Origin: Symbiodinium natans
Lineage: Eukaryota > Sar > Dinophyceae > Suessiales > Symbiodiniaceae
NCBI GenBank assembly: GCA_905221605.1
Contig: CAJNDS010002134.1
Coordinates: forward strand, 584,068 to 648,067
Direction of reading: 5' to 3'
Length of the DNA stretch: 64,000 nt
Positions 9,643-17,974 of this stretch are shown one piece after another (position 1 is the first letter of the stretch; each line of letters begins with the position of its first letter). Under the pieces are notes generated by a model. It was given only the letters and a program-made list of their open reading frames with translations, made no database searches and had not been told where the DNA came from. Made by a program: the position numbers and the translations under genes.

Positions 9643-9974
9643 CCGCCATAACCTTGCAGGATTCTGGGATTCTAGACCAGCCACCCTCTCCTTCTATAAC
9701 CCCGGTGCTCGAGTTGCTTCTGCCCCTCCAACATCCTCTACGCCTGCCTTGGGGACCAAATTCTACAGAAAGGGTTTCTGGTCCATAGACCTAGTCGTGG
9801 TCATGATCGTAGTTTAGGGTATGAGATCCCCCCAATTCTGGCACAACGCACAAGGTCAAACCCCTCGCCTGCGGGGTTTCCGCGGGTAGGTGGGAAGATC
9901 TGGGAAGGGAGCCCACCGTGTTCTGAGGTCATTGTCCATCTGACCTGACATTGCATGAGGCGAGGCGCTTTAAG

Positions 9975-10035
9975 TCGCACTGCACCAATTCCACCGCTGA
10001 TGAAACCTACCGGGCTGCCTTCGCCAAGCTCATGG
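9975..10035. other. exon-like island, strand ambiguous
   Basis: On the plus strand, 61 bases after GCTTTAAG read SHCTNSTADETYRAAFAKLM and end at G|GTACGG. On the minus strand a different frame across about 10060-9999 ends at a strong donor CCCG|GTAGGT. The neighbouring minus-strand candidates favour the latter. Confidence 0.35.
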
Positions 10036-10078
10036 GTACGGCGGGCACAAGCACTTCAGGAACCCAATTTGTCACAAC

Positions 10079-10131
10079 CTAAACCCCAAACCCTAAACCC
10101 TAAACCCTAAACCCTAAAACCTAAACCCCTA
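10079..10131. repeat. interstitial telomeric array (CCCTAAA)
   Basis: About seven units with one CCCCAAA and one CCTAAAA variant. Confidence 0.9.
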
Positions 10132-10178
10132 CACCCGGCTGTGCTTCAAACAACGTGCATGCCAAGGCCTAGAGGTAC

Positions 10179-10219
10179 CTGTCGCGCAGCAGAGGCAGCC
10201 CCTTGGCGCAATGGAGTCT
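10179..10219 (-). CDS. candidate exon with strong splice sites
   Basis: Minus strand: acceptor GAACCTTCAG, 41 bases open in all frames (for example TPLRQGAASAARQ), donor GACAG|GTACCT. Product unknown. Confidence 0.35.
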
Positions 10220-10282
10220 CTGAAGGTTCAGGGGTTTAGGGTTTAGGGTTTAGGGTTTAGGGTTTAGGGTAGGCTTAGAGTT

Positions 10283-10486
10283 TTACCCAGCTTCCGGACT
10301 GCATGTCATTCTGGGACAAGAAGGCTTTAAAGGGGGGCTGATGCAAGGGAATTCGGCCCACTCGGACGAGATCGCGAGACAGAGCTTGGCAAAGATTTGT
10401 GGAGCCCCATGACGTTCTTTTGCGTTTTTTGCGGGCCAACTGAGCCGTAAGACTGGGGAATCACGTGGCATAAGATGCCGCTGCAT
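10283..10486 (-). CDS. candidate exon(s), minus strand
   Basis: An open frame of about 60 codons with natural composition (for example RLSWPAKNAKERHGAPQIF), preceded by acceptor GATTCCCCAG. A smaller alternative exon at 10286-10309 has acceptor CTTCTTGTCCCAG and donor TGG|GTAAAA. It sits between two telomeric arrays and in line with minus-strand candidates at 10650-10713 and 10179-10219. Confidence 0.35.
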   Translation of the reverse strand: MQRHLMPRDSPVLRLSWPAKNAKERHGAPQIFAKLCLAISSEWAEFPCISPPLKPSCPRMTCSPEAG

Positions 10487-10545
10487 ACTACTCCTACTCT
10501 ACACCTCATTCAGGTACGTGGACTCAGTCCATTTGGGCTATGGGC

Positions 10546-10637
10546 CCTAAACCCTAAATCCTAAACCCTAAACCCTAGCCCTAAACCCTAAACCTTAAAC
10601 CCTAAGCCCTAAACCCTAAACCCCAAAAACTAAACCT
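10546..10637. repeat. interstitial telomeric array (CCCTAAA), mildly degenerate
   Basis: About 12 units with CCCTAAT, CCCTAGC and CCCTAAG variants. Confidence 0.9.
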
Positions 10638-10649
10638 GCTGTCTGTCAC

Positions 10650-10713
10650 CATGGGCGCCCCCGCGCGCCAGCATGGAGATCCCTGCGGCGGCTTCCGCAC
10701 TTTGGGGCAAGAC
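10650..10713 (-). CDS. candidate exon, Ala/Gly-rich
   Basis: Minus strand: acceptor CATTTGGCCAG, 64 bases reading VLPQSAEAAAGISMLARGGA, donor CATG|GTGACA. Both splice sites are good and the frame is open. The plus strand has a competing Met-led frame without splice support. Product unknown. Confidence 0.45.
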
Positions 10714-10899
10714 CTGGCCAAATGTGAAGTGAGGGTGTAGGGTTTAGGGTTTAGGGTTTAGGGTTCAAGGCCCCCTTAATTCCGGAATATAGGGTCCTTA
10801 GTATGAATTTAGGGTCTGGTCCTTAAATAATCGGTTTCGGGCTCCTTGCGTTCTTCCTTTCGTTCGGAACCGGGGAGAGTTCGGGGAAACTTCCATGTC

Positions 10900-10947
10900 A
10901 TGGAGACGCTACAAGCTCAAGTCGAAGGATTGTCCCCTAGGCCATGG
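10900..10947 (+). CDS. candidate first or internal exon, plus strand
   Basis: ATG at 10900, 16 codons (METLQAQVEGLSPRPW), then a near-perfect donor TGG|GTAAGG. An in-phase exon at 10993-11032 follows a 45-bp intron ending in a strong pyrimidine tract and CCCCACAG. The intron is unusually short, which is the main doubt. The frame is also open upstream of the ATG. Confidence 0.45.
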
Positions 10948-10992
10948 GTAAGGTCTGCTGTGGAGCACCTTTGCCTCTACCCTTCCCCACAG

Positions 10993-11032
10993 ATAAGGAA
11001 CCTGAACAACGATCCGCAGCACCTCGTGGCAG
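10993..11032 (+). CDS. candidate exon ending in a telomeric donor
   Basis: After acceptor TACCCTTCCCCACAG, 40 bases read IRNLNNDPQHLVA and stop at GCAG|GTTTAGGG, so the first bases of the next intron are the first telomeric unit. The next plus-strand exon candidates lie beyond the LINE at 16.2 kb, so the LINE could sit in this gene's intron. Confidence 0.45.
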
Positions 11033-11110
11033 GTTTAGGGTTTAGGGTTTAGGGTTTAGGGTTTAGGGTTTAGGGTTTAGGGTTTAGGGTTTAGGGTTTA
11101 GGGTTTAGGG
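11033..11110. repeat. interstitial telomeric array (TTTAGGG)
   Basis: Eleven near-perfect units directly following the exon at 10993-11032. Confidence 0.95.
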
Positions 11111-11341
11111 GGAAAGCCTTGAGATACCCACGAAACTGCTGTCAATTGATGCTTGCTTTCAGTTTCGGACTTTGTCACTGAAGCTGGTCTATGCTCTCCC
11201 CCGAAACCCTAAACCCCTAAACCCCTAAACCCCTTTTTGCAACTGGACTCCTTGCTGCCAGGATGCCGAAACTCTTCTTAGAAGAGTCGATGAGTACAGG
11301 AAAAGCAAGCACATACACTGTAGCCAGTGCAGGCTTTCACA

Positions 11342-14300
11342 TCAATCTTGAAGGGTAGCAATTTTACGTATATATCGCTCAGGTATGACATTGAAGGTGA
11401 GAAGTATCTGACACTGTTCTTGCAAAACATCAGCGACTCGATGCAATGTTGGTAAGTGAGCCTCCAGCTGTGCCTCTGCCAAGGCACAATGCAGCAGGAA
11501 ATACGGATGCAGCATACGCACTGTAATGGCAAAATGATACAGGCCCATCTGCAGGTCATCACACAAAGTCCAAGTCTGCAAGCCCTGTTCATTATCAATC
11601 CAGACAAGTACAAAACCCTGCTCTCCCACACAGAGCGTACACGTGAAAAGCCAAACTGCATGCTGCAATACATAATCCTGCCATCGAGGAAAGAGGCCCG
11701 AATTGACGCGACTATGGAGCTGAGCCAGAGCCTGTTGTTCAAAGAAGCAGGCTCCACGCAACTTCCATGCCAGGCGGTCGGCAGCCAGCGCAAATATCTC
11801 CACCGGAGAGACGACTGCATTAAAAGCTTTGGCAGCACAACGCAGGAGCCAATCCAGCGGGGAGTTCGGGAAGCCACCTTGTGGCCGCCGCATTCTGATC
11901 ATTGAACTGACAGCTGCCCGCACCGGCGCTTCAGGTGGTCTTCGCAAGACATGGCCGAAGTAGTTCCAGAAACGCAGCTGCCACTGAAAAGTCCATGTTT
12001 GGGGTATCTTGTCATTGAGGAAGAGGTATACAGCACGTTTGCGAAGTCTATGCAAGACCATGGCCTGCGGTTTCTGGAGCAAGGTGGGTATGTGCAGCTG
12101 CAGCAGGGTTTGCAACGCAGTAGCTTGCAGGGTACGAATGCTATCAAGTGCATGCACGGTAGGAGGAACGACAGGTGAAGCCCAGAGCCATTTACTTCCG
12201 ATGTAACGGTTTAGGATGGTCAAGGCCAAATTGGGCTGTAACCAATTGAGGCCACGAAGTACTGGGAGCATCTGCTGCAAACCGTGATGCACACTACGCA
12301 CGAAAAAGGGTTGCCAAAGATGCCACAGATTCTCGCCAACACGTAGATGCCTCAATGGCTTGCGCAAGTACTGAGTAAGATCAACCCACGGCACTTTGGA
12401 CAACACATGGCCCGCAGGCAGAACCAGCTCACGACCCGCTGCAAGCGTAGCAGGAGAAGCCATGAGCTGTGTTTTGGTCAAGTTAAACGCAAGACCGACA
12501 GCTGACAAAGCATCCTGTATCCTTGGAAGGAGTTTGATGGCAGTATTCCAGTCATCAAAATGCAGCAAGAGGTCGTCAATGAAAAGCCACCCCCAATCCC
12601 CTACCACAGAGTCAAAACCATCAGCACGACATCGTTGGAACTCCTGTTGCAAAAGATGACCTATGATGAAGCTGAACACGCCAGAACTGTAGGTGTGACC
12701 CTGTTGCACACCCTGGGCCTGGCTGACTTCCCACTGCACCCCCTTCCATGCAAACACCAACTGTGGCTGCAGCACAACTCGCAGAAGTTGCAAAGCTTCG
12801 CGTGCCAGATGCGAGGGCGTCGACTCGGAGATCCACCGAGCTACTGCAACATGCTGCAATGAATCAAACGCAGACCTGATATCAGCATTAAACCATATTC
12901 TGTGTTGGTGAAGAACGCCCTCATTGTAGACCATCCAGTGTGCAGTAGCAAGGGCATCAAGGACCTGGCTACCTGCAACACCCCCACACTGACACGGAGG
13001 AGTTGACCACGATGCAACCAACCTCCGTAAGAGAATGTGGCAATACAATTTGTTGCATGCCTCAATTAGGTTTATAGGGCGGATGTCCGTTGGGGCAGCG
13101 ACCTGGGCAACCTTTGGGATGAGAAGTACAAAAGCACGATAGAGGCCCTGCGGGTGTTGGGAAGCAGTGAAAAGGTTGTTGAGGAACTGTCTGAGAATAG
13201 TCCTTCCATCTTCAACGCCCCACATTGCCACTAACAATTCATAGGTAATACCAGTAAGACCTGAGGTTTTACCAGATTTGCCTTTGTTGAGTGCTTCCTG
13301 GATCTCCGCATCGGTAAACTCTGCAAGCATGTGCGCGCCGGACTCCAACTGCAAGGACTCGAGTATACCCTGAATCTCTTGGCGCTGTTCCTGTGGGACA
13401 TCAGGGTGGAAAAGAGTGTCAAAGTGACGCTTGACCCTAGCAGCTGCTTCTCCGAGTCCTCCGGAGTCTTTGACAAGGGGTTGAAAGTCACCATGAGGTT
13501 TGAGCCTTGCTCTCAAGTAGCTAATAGCGTGAGCATCGCCAGAAGCGGCATCATCCTCAAGGGACTGGAGCCACAGCAGTCGTTCCGCCCGACGTTTTGC
13601 AAGGATAGCTCTCGTGAGTTCAAGCCGTTTGTCAAGATCAGTGCAGAAACGACGTTGGTGACAGAGATCCTTCAGGTAGGGGCTGTCTCTATACTTCTTG
13701 GATGGGGTGTTGTACGAAGAAGCTTGTTGAAGGGACTGCAGGCACTCCCACTGACCCTGGAGAGAAAGGGTTTCAAAGGAGGGCCGCACGACAGCCAGGC
13801 ATTCAGGCAAATTAGAACCAGCAAGCCACTTAGCACATCGTGCCCTGGCTTTCGGCTTGCGACGTTTGGTCCTTTTAGGAGCAGCCGCACCAAGGTGCAA
13901 AGCCAGCGTGACTCGATCATGATCAGACTGAATGTCATGCCGGGATCCACAATGCACCAAGAGCTGATTCTGACCAACAGGCGTAGACACAGTCTGGGAC
14001 TTTAAAGCACGGCTGATGTAAGCGTAGTCTATGCTGGAACTTGAAGTAGAACCATGTCTGGTGGGTATATCTGAACGAAAGCACGAAAAGCCGAAGGGCG
14101 AAAGTGCGGCGTCGAGTAGGACAGCTCTGGGACTGCCAAACTCGGCATTGAAATCACCTATGATGAGAGCTTCGGTTTCAGAGTATGCCTGGCAGACACG
14201 TGTGAGCTCCGCAAGCGCATCTTCAAACATTGCATCGCTATTGTCGCCATGGGGTAAATGTACCGTAAAGATCCAACGCAAATTATGAGTAGCGGATGAA

Positions 14301-14653
14301 GCATATTTGACACCAATCATCCTCTCCCCTTTGTAGGTATCAGCAATGTACTCAACGCTGCCTTTGGAAAGAAGAATCACCTGTGCCAAATACGAGTTCA
14401 AATCAGCAGTACCCAAAACATAGTAGGAAGAACACACGCAATCACTGAGTGAATACTCGGACAATGGCTCTGAATTCGATGCTTCCCTTAGGGCTGACGC
14501 AAGGGAGCCTGTACCACCAACTTCTTGCAAAGCCAGAAATTCGGGACCATTCTCATGCAAAAGAAGCCAATCCGAGATGATAGGCAAGGACCTACCCTGT
14601 ACATTCCAGGAGTCACAGTAAAAGACATCAGTACTTGGCTCCCTTTCTGCAAG
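11342..14653 (-). CDS. LINE ORF2: apurinic-type endonuclease plus reverse transcriptase
   Basis: About 1,100 residues. The N-terminus carries the exonuclease-endonuclease-phosphatase signature: SWNVQGR right after the ORF1 stop, then LQEVGG, HLPHGDN, IIGDFNAEFG, SSIDYAYIS and SDHDRV. The centre carries reverse transcriptase blocks: LLIPKVAQ, DIRSAFDSL, GVQQGHTYSSGV and the catalytic FIDD (FADD/YADD in most relatives). The C-terminus is unassigned; I see no clear RNase H. It would nick target DNA and prime cDNA synthesis on the 3' end. No ATG occurs before the endonuclease motifs; the frame opens immediately after ORF1's TGA in the same frame. Confidence 0.9.
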   Translation of the reverse strand, partial: LAEREPSTDVFYCDSWNVQGRSLPIISDWLLLHENGPEFLALQEVGGTGSLASALREASNSEPLSEYSLSDCVCSSYYVLGTADLNSYLAQVILLSKGSVEYIADTYKGERMIGVKYASSATHNLRWIFTVHLPHGDNSDAMFEDALAELTRVCQAYSETEALIIGDFNAEFGSPRAVLLDAALSPFGFSCFRSDIPTRHGSTSSSSIDYAYISRALKSQTVSTPVGQNQLLVHCGSRHDIQSDHDRVTLALHLGAAAPKRTKRRKPKARARCAKWLAGSNLPECLAVVRPSFETLSLQGQWECLQSLQQASSYNTPSKKYRDSPYLKDLCHQRRFCTDLDKRLELTRAILAKRRAERLLWLQSLEDDAASGDAHAISYLRARLKPHGDFQPLVKDSGGLGEAAARVKRHFDTLFHPDVPQEQRQEIQGILESLQLESGAHMLAEFTDAEIQEALNKGKSGKTSGLTGITYELLVAMWGVEDGRTILRQFLNNLFTASQHPQGLYRAFVLLIPKVAQVAAPTDIRPINLIEACNKLYCHILLRRLVASWSTPPCQCGGVAGSQVLDALATAHWMVYNEGVLHQHRIWFNADIRSAFDSLQHVAVARWISESTPSHLAREALQLLRVVLQPQLVFAWKGVQWEVSQAQGVQQGHTYSSGVFSFIIGHLLQQEFQRCRADGFDSVVGDWGWLFIDDLLLHFDDWNTAIKLLPRIQDALSAVGLAFNLTKTQLMASPATLAAGRELVLPAGHVLSKVPWVDLTQYLRKPLRHLRVGENLWHLWQPFFVRSVHHGLQQMLPVLRGLNWLQPNLALTILNRYIGSKWLWASPVVPPTVHALDSIRTLQATALQTLLQLHIPTLLQKPQAMVLHRLRKRAVYLFLNDKIPQTWTFQWQLRFWNYFGHVLRRPPEAPVRAAVSSMIRMRRPQGGFPNSPLDWLLRCAAKAFNAVVSPVEIFALAADRLAWKLRGACFFEQQALAQLHSRVNSGLFPRWQDYVLQHAVWLFTCTLCVGEQGFVLVWIDNEQGLQTWTLCDDLQMGLYHFAITVRMLHPYFLLHCALAEAQLEAHLPTLHRVADVLQEQCQILLTFNVIPERYIRKIATLQD

Positions 14654-15817
14654 TCAGCGATCATAGGATTGCAAACTGGCTTCGATTTCGGCGTGAGTCT
14701 TGCCCGTTAAGGTCTGAAGCACATGAACGTTAAAGTGGAAAGTTGCGATGTCTCCATCATGCTCGAAAACTCTGGAGACAACCTTATCACCCGTCGTCGG
14801 AAACAAGGCGGATGCCGACCCTGATGCAACACGCTTGCCTGAGATCCAGACAACTTGCCTTCCCCAACCTATCTCCAACTCAGGCTTGTGACCCTCAGCC
14901 CAAAGAGAGGAGAGAAAATCACACGCGCGTCTCGTGGCACGGTTCTTGCTTCTACGCTCAGCCGTTCTCGAAGGTGCCAGCCAGATATTGTCACCACTGG
15001 CTGTCTGAGCACAATTCGAGCAACGATCCTGTAAGGAATAGAAACGTTCTGCTGCGAGTTCTGGCGTCAATGGTTTGAGGAAGAGATGACCTACCTGTGC
15101 ACGTTGGCCATATACCACTGTGCGTTCAACACAGTGTTGGAGTGGATCCCGAAAACGCTTCAAGAAAGAGTCCATATCACTCAAGATGAAACGCCGCGGC
15201 GTGTCGAACTGCCATCCGCCTATAATCACATGGTTGAAATTCGTATCGGATGTAAGGTCCGCGAACTCGGATTGCTGGAGCCTTGGAGGAGTGGAGTGGA
15301 ACGCAGGATGGCTCTTCTGGTTCTGCGCGGGTCCTGCCGAACCGGATGCTGTTGACCTGTTGTGTTGGTTGGCCAAGTACACAGACCACGCATCTGAGCC
15401 ATGCATCCCAGCCCCTTGGAACCGGTCAGGCGTGGAGTTGGGTGTGCTTGCTGCCTGATTCTTCTTCTGTTCATCAAACGCCTTCGTCAGCATATCAACT
15501 TTGTCAACCAAAGCATCGACTCTAGGATCGCGCGCTGGCTGGGAAGTGATAGCTTCAACATGCGTCAGTCTGGCATTGTAATCATTCAAGCTCTGCTTCA
15601 CTTCTGCAAAACCAGTCTGGACTGATAGCTGTAGTGACGAAACCCAAGCTGGAACAATCTCTGCATGCCTGGCCTGTTGACTCAGAAGTTCATCTAGAAG
15701 AGCATCAGCATCAGGGGGATCCCTCTTGGTGCGTTTTGGGGGACTGGTAGATCGCTCATCAAACTCATCATGCTGAGTAGCAGCCAGTGGGAAACCATCC
15801 GACCCATGATCAGCCAT
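14654..15817 (-). CDS. LINE ORF1: predicted RNA-binding protein
   Basis: 387 residues, starting at an ATG in good context (accATGG). Residues about 20-130 are charged and heptad-like (probable coiled coil), followed by a Ser/Gln-rich linker and a C-terminal region (FNHVIIGGWQFDTPRRF, then VGHLFLKPL) that resembles an RRM-like fold of LINE ORF1 proteins. No CCHC knuckle is visible. It ends at a TGA after SYDR and ORF2 continues in the same frame. Role inferred from position and architecture: nucleic-acid chaperone of the retrotransposon particle. Confidence 0.75.
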   Translation of the reverse strand: MADHGSDGFPLAATQHDEFDERSTSPPKRTKRDPPDADALLDELLSQQARHAEIVPAWVSSLQLSVQTGFAEVKQSLNDYNARLTHVEAITSQPARDPRVDALVDKVDMLTKAFDEQKKNQAASTPNSTPDRFQGAGMHGSDAWSVYLANQHNRSTASGSAGPAQNQKSHPAFHSTPPRLQQSEFADLTSDTNFNHVIIGGWQFDTPRRFILSDMDSFLKRFRDPLQHCVERTVVYGQRAQVGHLFLKPLTPELAAERFYSLQDRCSNCAQTASGDNIWLAPSRTAERRSKNRATRRACDFLSSLWAEGHKPELEIGWGRQVVWISGKRVASGSASALFPTTGDKVVSRVFEHDGDIATFHFNVHVLQTLTGKTHAEIEASLQSYDR

Positions 15818-15859
15818 GGGTTCTAGGAGTCAAGCGAACCAACTCGAACAAACGGGGAA

Positions 15860-15900
15860 CTTAAGCCGAAACCCTTGAGCCAAAATGGCTTGAGCCGTAG
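15860..15900 (-). other. tandem relic spliced leaders upstream of LINE ORF1
   Basis: Minus strand, 5' to 3': CTACGGCTCAAG, then CCATTTTGGCTCAAG, then a degenerate GGTTTCGGCTTAAG. The middle copy matches the last 15 bases of the dinoflagellate spliced leader exactly. Tandem copies of this 15-mer are known to arise when a trans-spliced mRNA is reverse-transcribed, re-inserted, transcribed and trans-spliced again at the leader's internal CCGTAG. Confidence 0.85.
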
Positions 15901-15938
15901 CCCTAAACCCTAAACCCCAAACCCTAAACCCTAAACCC
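15899..15938. repeat. telomeric repeats at the LINE 5' boundary
   Basis: Five CCCTAAA units with one CCCCAAA, immediately adjacent to the outermost spliced-leader relic. Confidence 0.9.
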
Positions 15939-16030
15939 CTCCTTGCCGCAGCCTGCTGCATCAGTGTGTCCACCTCTGCCCGTAGAGTCGCCAGCTGCTG
16001 CATGGAGCCTCGCTTTGCAAAGCCCAAAAG
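15939..16030 (-). CDS. candidate coiled-coil exon
   Basis: Minus strand open frame including KRGSMQQLATLRAEVDTLMQ followed by QAAARR, ending where the telomeric array supplies GG|GTTTAGG. Strong heptad character (leucines and alanines at helix spacing). The upstream border is unclear; a GCTTTGCAAAG acceptor is possible. Confidence 0.4.
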
Positions 16031-16167
16031 GGGCTGCTTCTGGCTCCTTTTGCCGGGCACGGGCGTGCAAAAGAATAGGTGGGATGGAATCGATAGAGGT
16101 ACTACAATAGGGGTGTGGTATGGGATGTTTTGGGGGGGGAAGTCTTCATTGGCATCAACACCTGGTC

Positions 16168-16216
16168 AGCTGTGTGGCATCATTGCATGGGACTCGAGCC
16201 GCTGGATTCCGAAAGG
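16168..16216 (+). CDS. plus-strand gene 16.2-17.1 kb, candidate exon
   Basis: Acceptor CACCTGGTCAG, 49 bases reading VASLHGTRAAGFRK at the end, donor AAAG|GTGTGT. It joins 16264-16422 in phase across a 47-bp intron, which is short. Confidence 0.4.
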
Positions 16217-16263
16217 TGTGTCACAATCGACAGTTGCAGGAATTGGGAGCGTAAGGTTTTCAG

Positions 16264-16422
16264 AGTCTGCCCCAAACTCTAGAAGAATTCCGCATGCACG
16301 TCACAGGCACTTACGGCCTGTTCTACGCTTGCCAGGCCCTTTTTTGTTGGATCAACTCTCTGCCTTCAGCGAACACAACCCTGAAGTGCCCAGCAGGTCT
16401 GAGGAAGCAGCACCTCGAACAG
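16264..16422 (+). CDS. plus-strand gene 16.2-17.1 kb, main exon
   Basis: 159 bases, exactly 53 codons, between acceptor AAGGTTTTCAG and donor GAACAG|GTTAGA. It includes LEEFRMHVTGTYGLFYACQA followed by a hydrophobic LFCWINSL segment and a Cys-containing tail. Composition is natural and no stop interrupts. One of the most convincing single exons in the window. Family not recognised. Confidence 0.55.
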
Positions 16423-16457
16423 GTTAGAGCGACCTGGCGACAGTGACTTGCAGTTCC

Positions 16458-16498
16458 GGGTTTAGGGTTTAGGGTTTAGGGTTTAGGGTTTAGGGTTC
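16458..16498. repeat. interstitial telomeric array (TTTAGGG)
   Basis: About six units inside the presumed intron following the exon at 16264-16422. Confidence 0.9.
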
Positions 16499-17022
16499 AC
16501 ACTGCGATGGGGTCGGCATGTCTCAGGTCTGTTGCTCTTGTGCGACATGTCCTCCGACATGCCTGTCATACCGAAACGTCTGCAGCTGGTTGCCGCCTGA
16601 ACCCGATGAGCCCTTGAGCCTACCGGCATGCTCTAAGGATCCATAGTCTGGACGCGAGATCTTAGCTGAGGGCTTCGTGTTGCTATACATGTTGCACAAC
16701 GAAATGTGATGCAACTTCTGTTGCGCGTCGCATAACATAGTTGTTTACCATCTAATACTGATATCGTTTACACAGTAAACATGCTGGAATGTTTATGGCA
16801 TGATACATTCTTCTCCATTCTGTTGTCATGGCGCAACAATAGAACTAGGAAATGCATTCGAACTCCAACATGTACTCCAATCTATCCAGAAAGATTTCTA
16901 CTCGCCACTCCACCGGCGCGGTAGACTTCGATTGCCGAGGCTTTCTGCACTCCCCCTGAGCCCCTAAACCCTAAGCCCCTAAGCCCCTAAACCCTCAACC
17001 AACGCTTCTCCTTCTCCTACAG

Positions 17023-17103
17023 ATGTTTTTTCGACTCGTGGGGGCGAAGGTGACAAAGTCCGTGCGCTTGCCACAGGAGGCACACCCGCGTTGCCGTTCT
17101 TGA
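17023..17103 (+). CDS. plus-strand gene 16.2-17.1 kb, candidate terminal exon
   Basis: A strong acceptor (CTTCTCCTTCTCCTACAG) opens 26 codons (MFFRLVGAKVTKSVRLPQEA and six more) to a TGA at 17101-17103. Phase matches the donor at 16422. Basic C-terminus. If correct, the gene ends here. Confidence 0.45.
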   Translation: MFFRLVGAKVTKSVRLPQEAHPRCRS

Positions 17104-17204
17104 GCTGGGACTATAACGCAACGCTACCATAATATGTCTGTCATATTATAGAAAGTCATGTTTACACTCCTTCACAGCAACCTGGCAACCTTAAGCCGCA
17201 CAAT

Positions 17205-17290
17205 GCCCTTGTCCCCGCCGCCACGAAGTAGAAGAGCGCGGCGGCGAAGAACGCCGTGGCCACCTGCCGCGTGATGCTGAAACTCTCTGT
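17205..17290 (-). CDS. candidate membrane-spanning exon
   Basis: Minus strand open frame FSITRQVATAFFAAALFYFV and on, a clear hydrophobic helix of about 18 residues, after a possible acceptor CCCTGACAG. The 3' border could be a GC donor. A minus-strand exon candidate at about 17907-17968 (acceptor CTTCTTCCAG) may belong to the same gene. Confidence 0.35.
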
Positions 17291-17292
17291 CA

Positions 17293-17400
17293 GGGTTTAG
17301 GGTTTAGGGTTTAGGGTTTGGGGTTTGGGGTTTGGGGTTTGGGGTTTGGGGTTTGGGGTTTGGGGTTTGGGGTTTGGGGTTTGGGGTTTGGGTCGAGGGT
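17293..17400. repeat. telomeric array switching to homogeneous TTTGGGG
   Basis: Four TTTAGGG units are followed by about eleven perfect TTTGGGG units, then degenerate sequence. The variant block is homogeneous, which points to local amplification or altered template copying rather than random point changes. Confidence 0.9.
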
Positions 17401-17523
17401 TTGGAAGTGGATGCATTCAGGATGCTGTTGGTTCCCCGAGAACTTTTCGTGACACCAAACTGTTCCAAACACACTGAGCTCTAAAACTTCCCCGCGGACC
17501 TCAGAACAGCAAAACGTGTCTAG

Positions 17524-17790
17524 GGAAGGCGGAGGGTGAAGAAGCCTGGAACTTTCTGCTTCAAGCGATGGGGTGAGGATTGCGAGCTTCGAGGCGGGGG
17601 CTAGGGCTTAGTGGGGTGTATTGAAGCAGCACTACCGTTTAGATGGGAACTTAAGGAGTCGAATTTCAAAGCCCCCAACCCCAAGCCCCGTTGCGTCGAG
17701 CGATGTCACGAAAAGCGCCACTGAAGAACCGGCTGCCTCTCCCAATCCTCCACCCGCCCATCCGCCTGCAGCCCAAACCCTTTTTTGAAC
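17524..17790. other. exon-like islands, strand ambiguous
   Basis: Plus strand: 49 bases ending in donor ATGG|GTGAGG read KAEGEEAWNFLLQAM, and from about 17684 a Pro/Ala-rich frame runs to a stop near 17790. Minus strand: after acceptor GGGAGAGGCAG a frame reads RFFSGAFRDIARRNGAWGW. Both look protein-like, so I do not assign one. Confidence 0.3.
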
Positions 17791-17974
17791 CGGGAGCTTG
17801 GGATATCCCTAAACCCTAAACCCTAGGCCCTAAACCCCCCCCGAAACCCTAAACCCTAAACCCTTTTGCATCCGGGCCCTAAACCCCAAACCCTGAACCG
17901 TATACATAGCGCAGCAGACGGCCACGATAGCCTCCGGGCTCCAGGACAGAGACCGCCAGGAACAGACCTGGAAG

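Larger units (their letters stand above)
11234..15898 (-). mobile_element. non-LTR retrotransposon (LINE) with ORF1 and APE/RT ORF2
   Basis: The element runs from relic spliced-leader sequence at 15860-15900 through ORF1 (15817-14654) and ORF2 (14653-11342) to a 3' UTR of about 100 bp ending in a short A run (TTGCAAAAA on the minus strand). No telomeric repeat occurs inside, while CCCTAAA repeats abut both ends. Both ORFs are open, so the copy is probably young. Exact termini and any target duplication were not resolved. Confidence 0.85.

Noticed and set aside
11456-14288. Plus-strand ORFs up to 224 codons over the LINE
   Set aside because: They are antisense shadows of ORF2, whose endonuclease and reverse transcriptase motifs are unmistakable.
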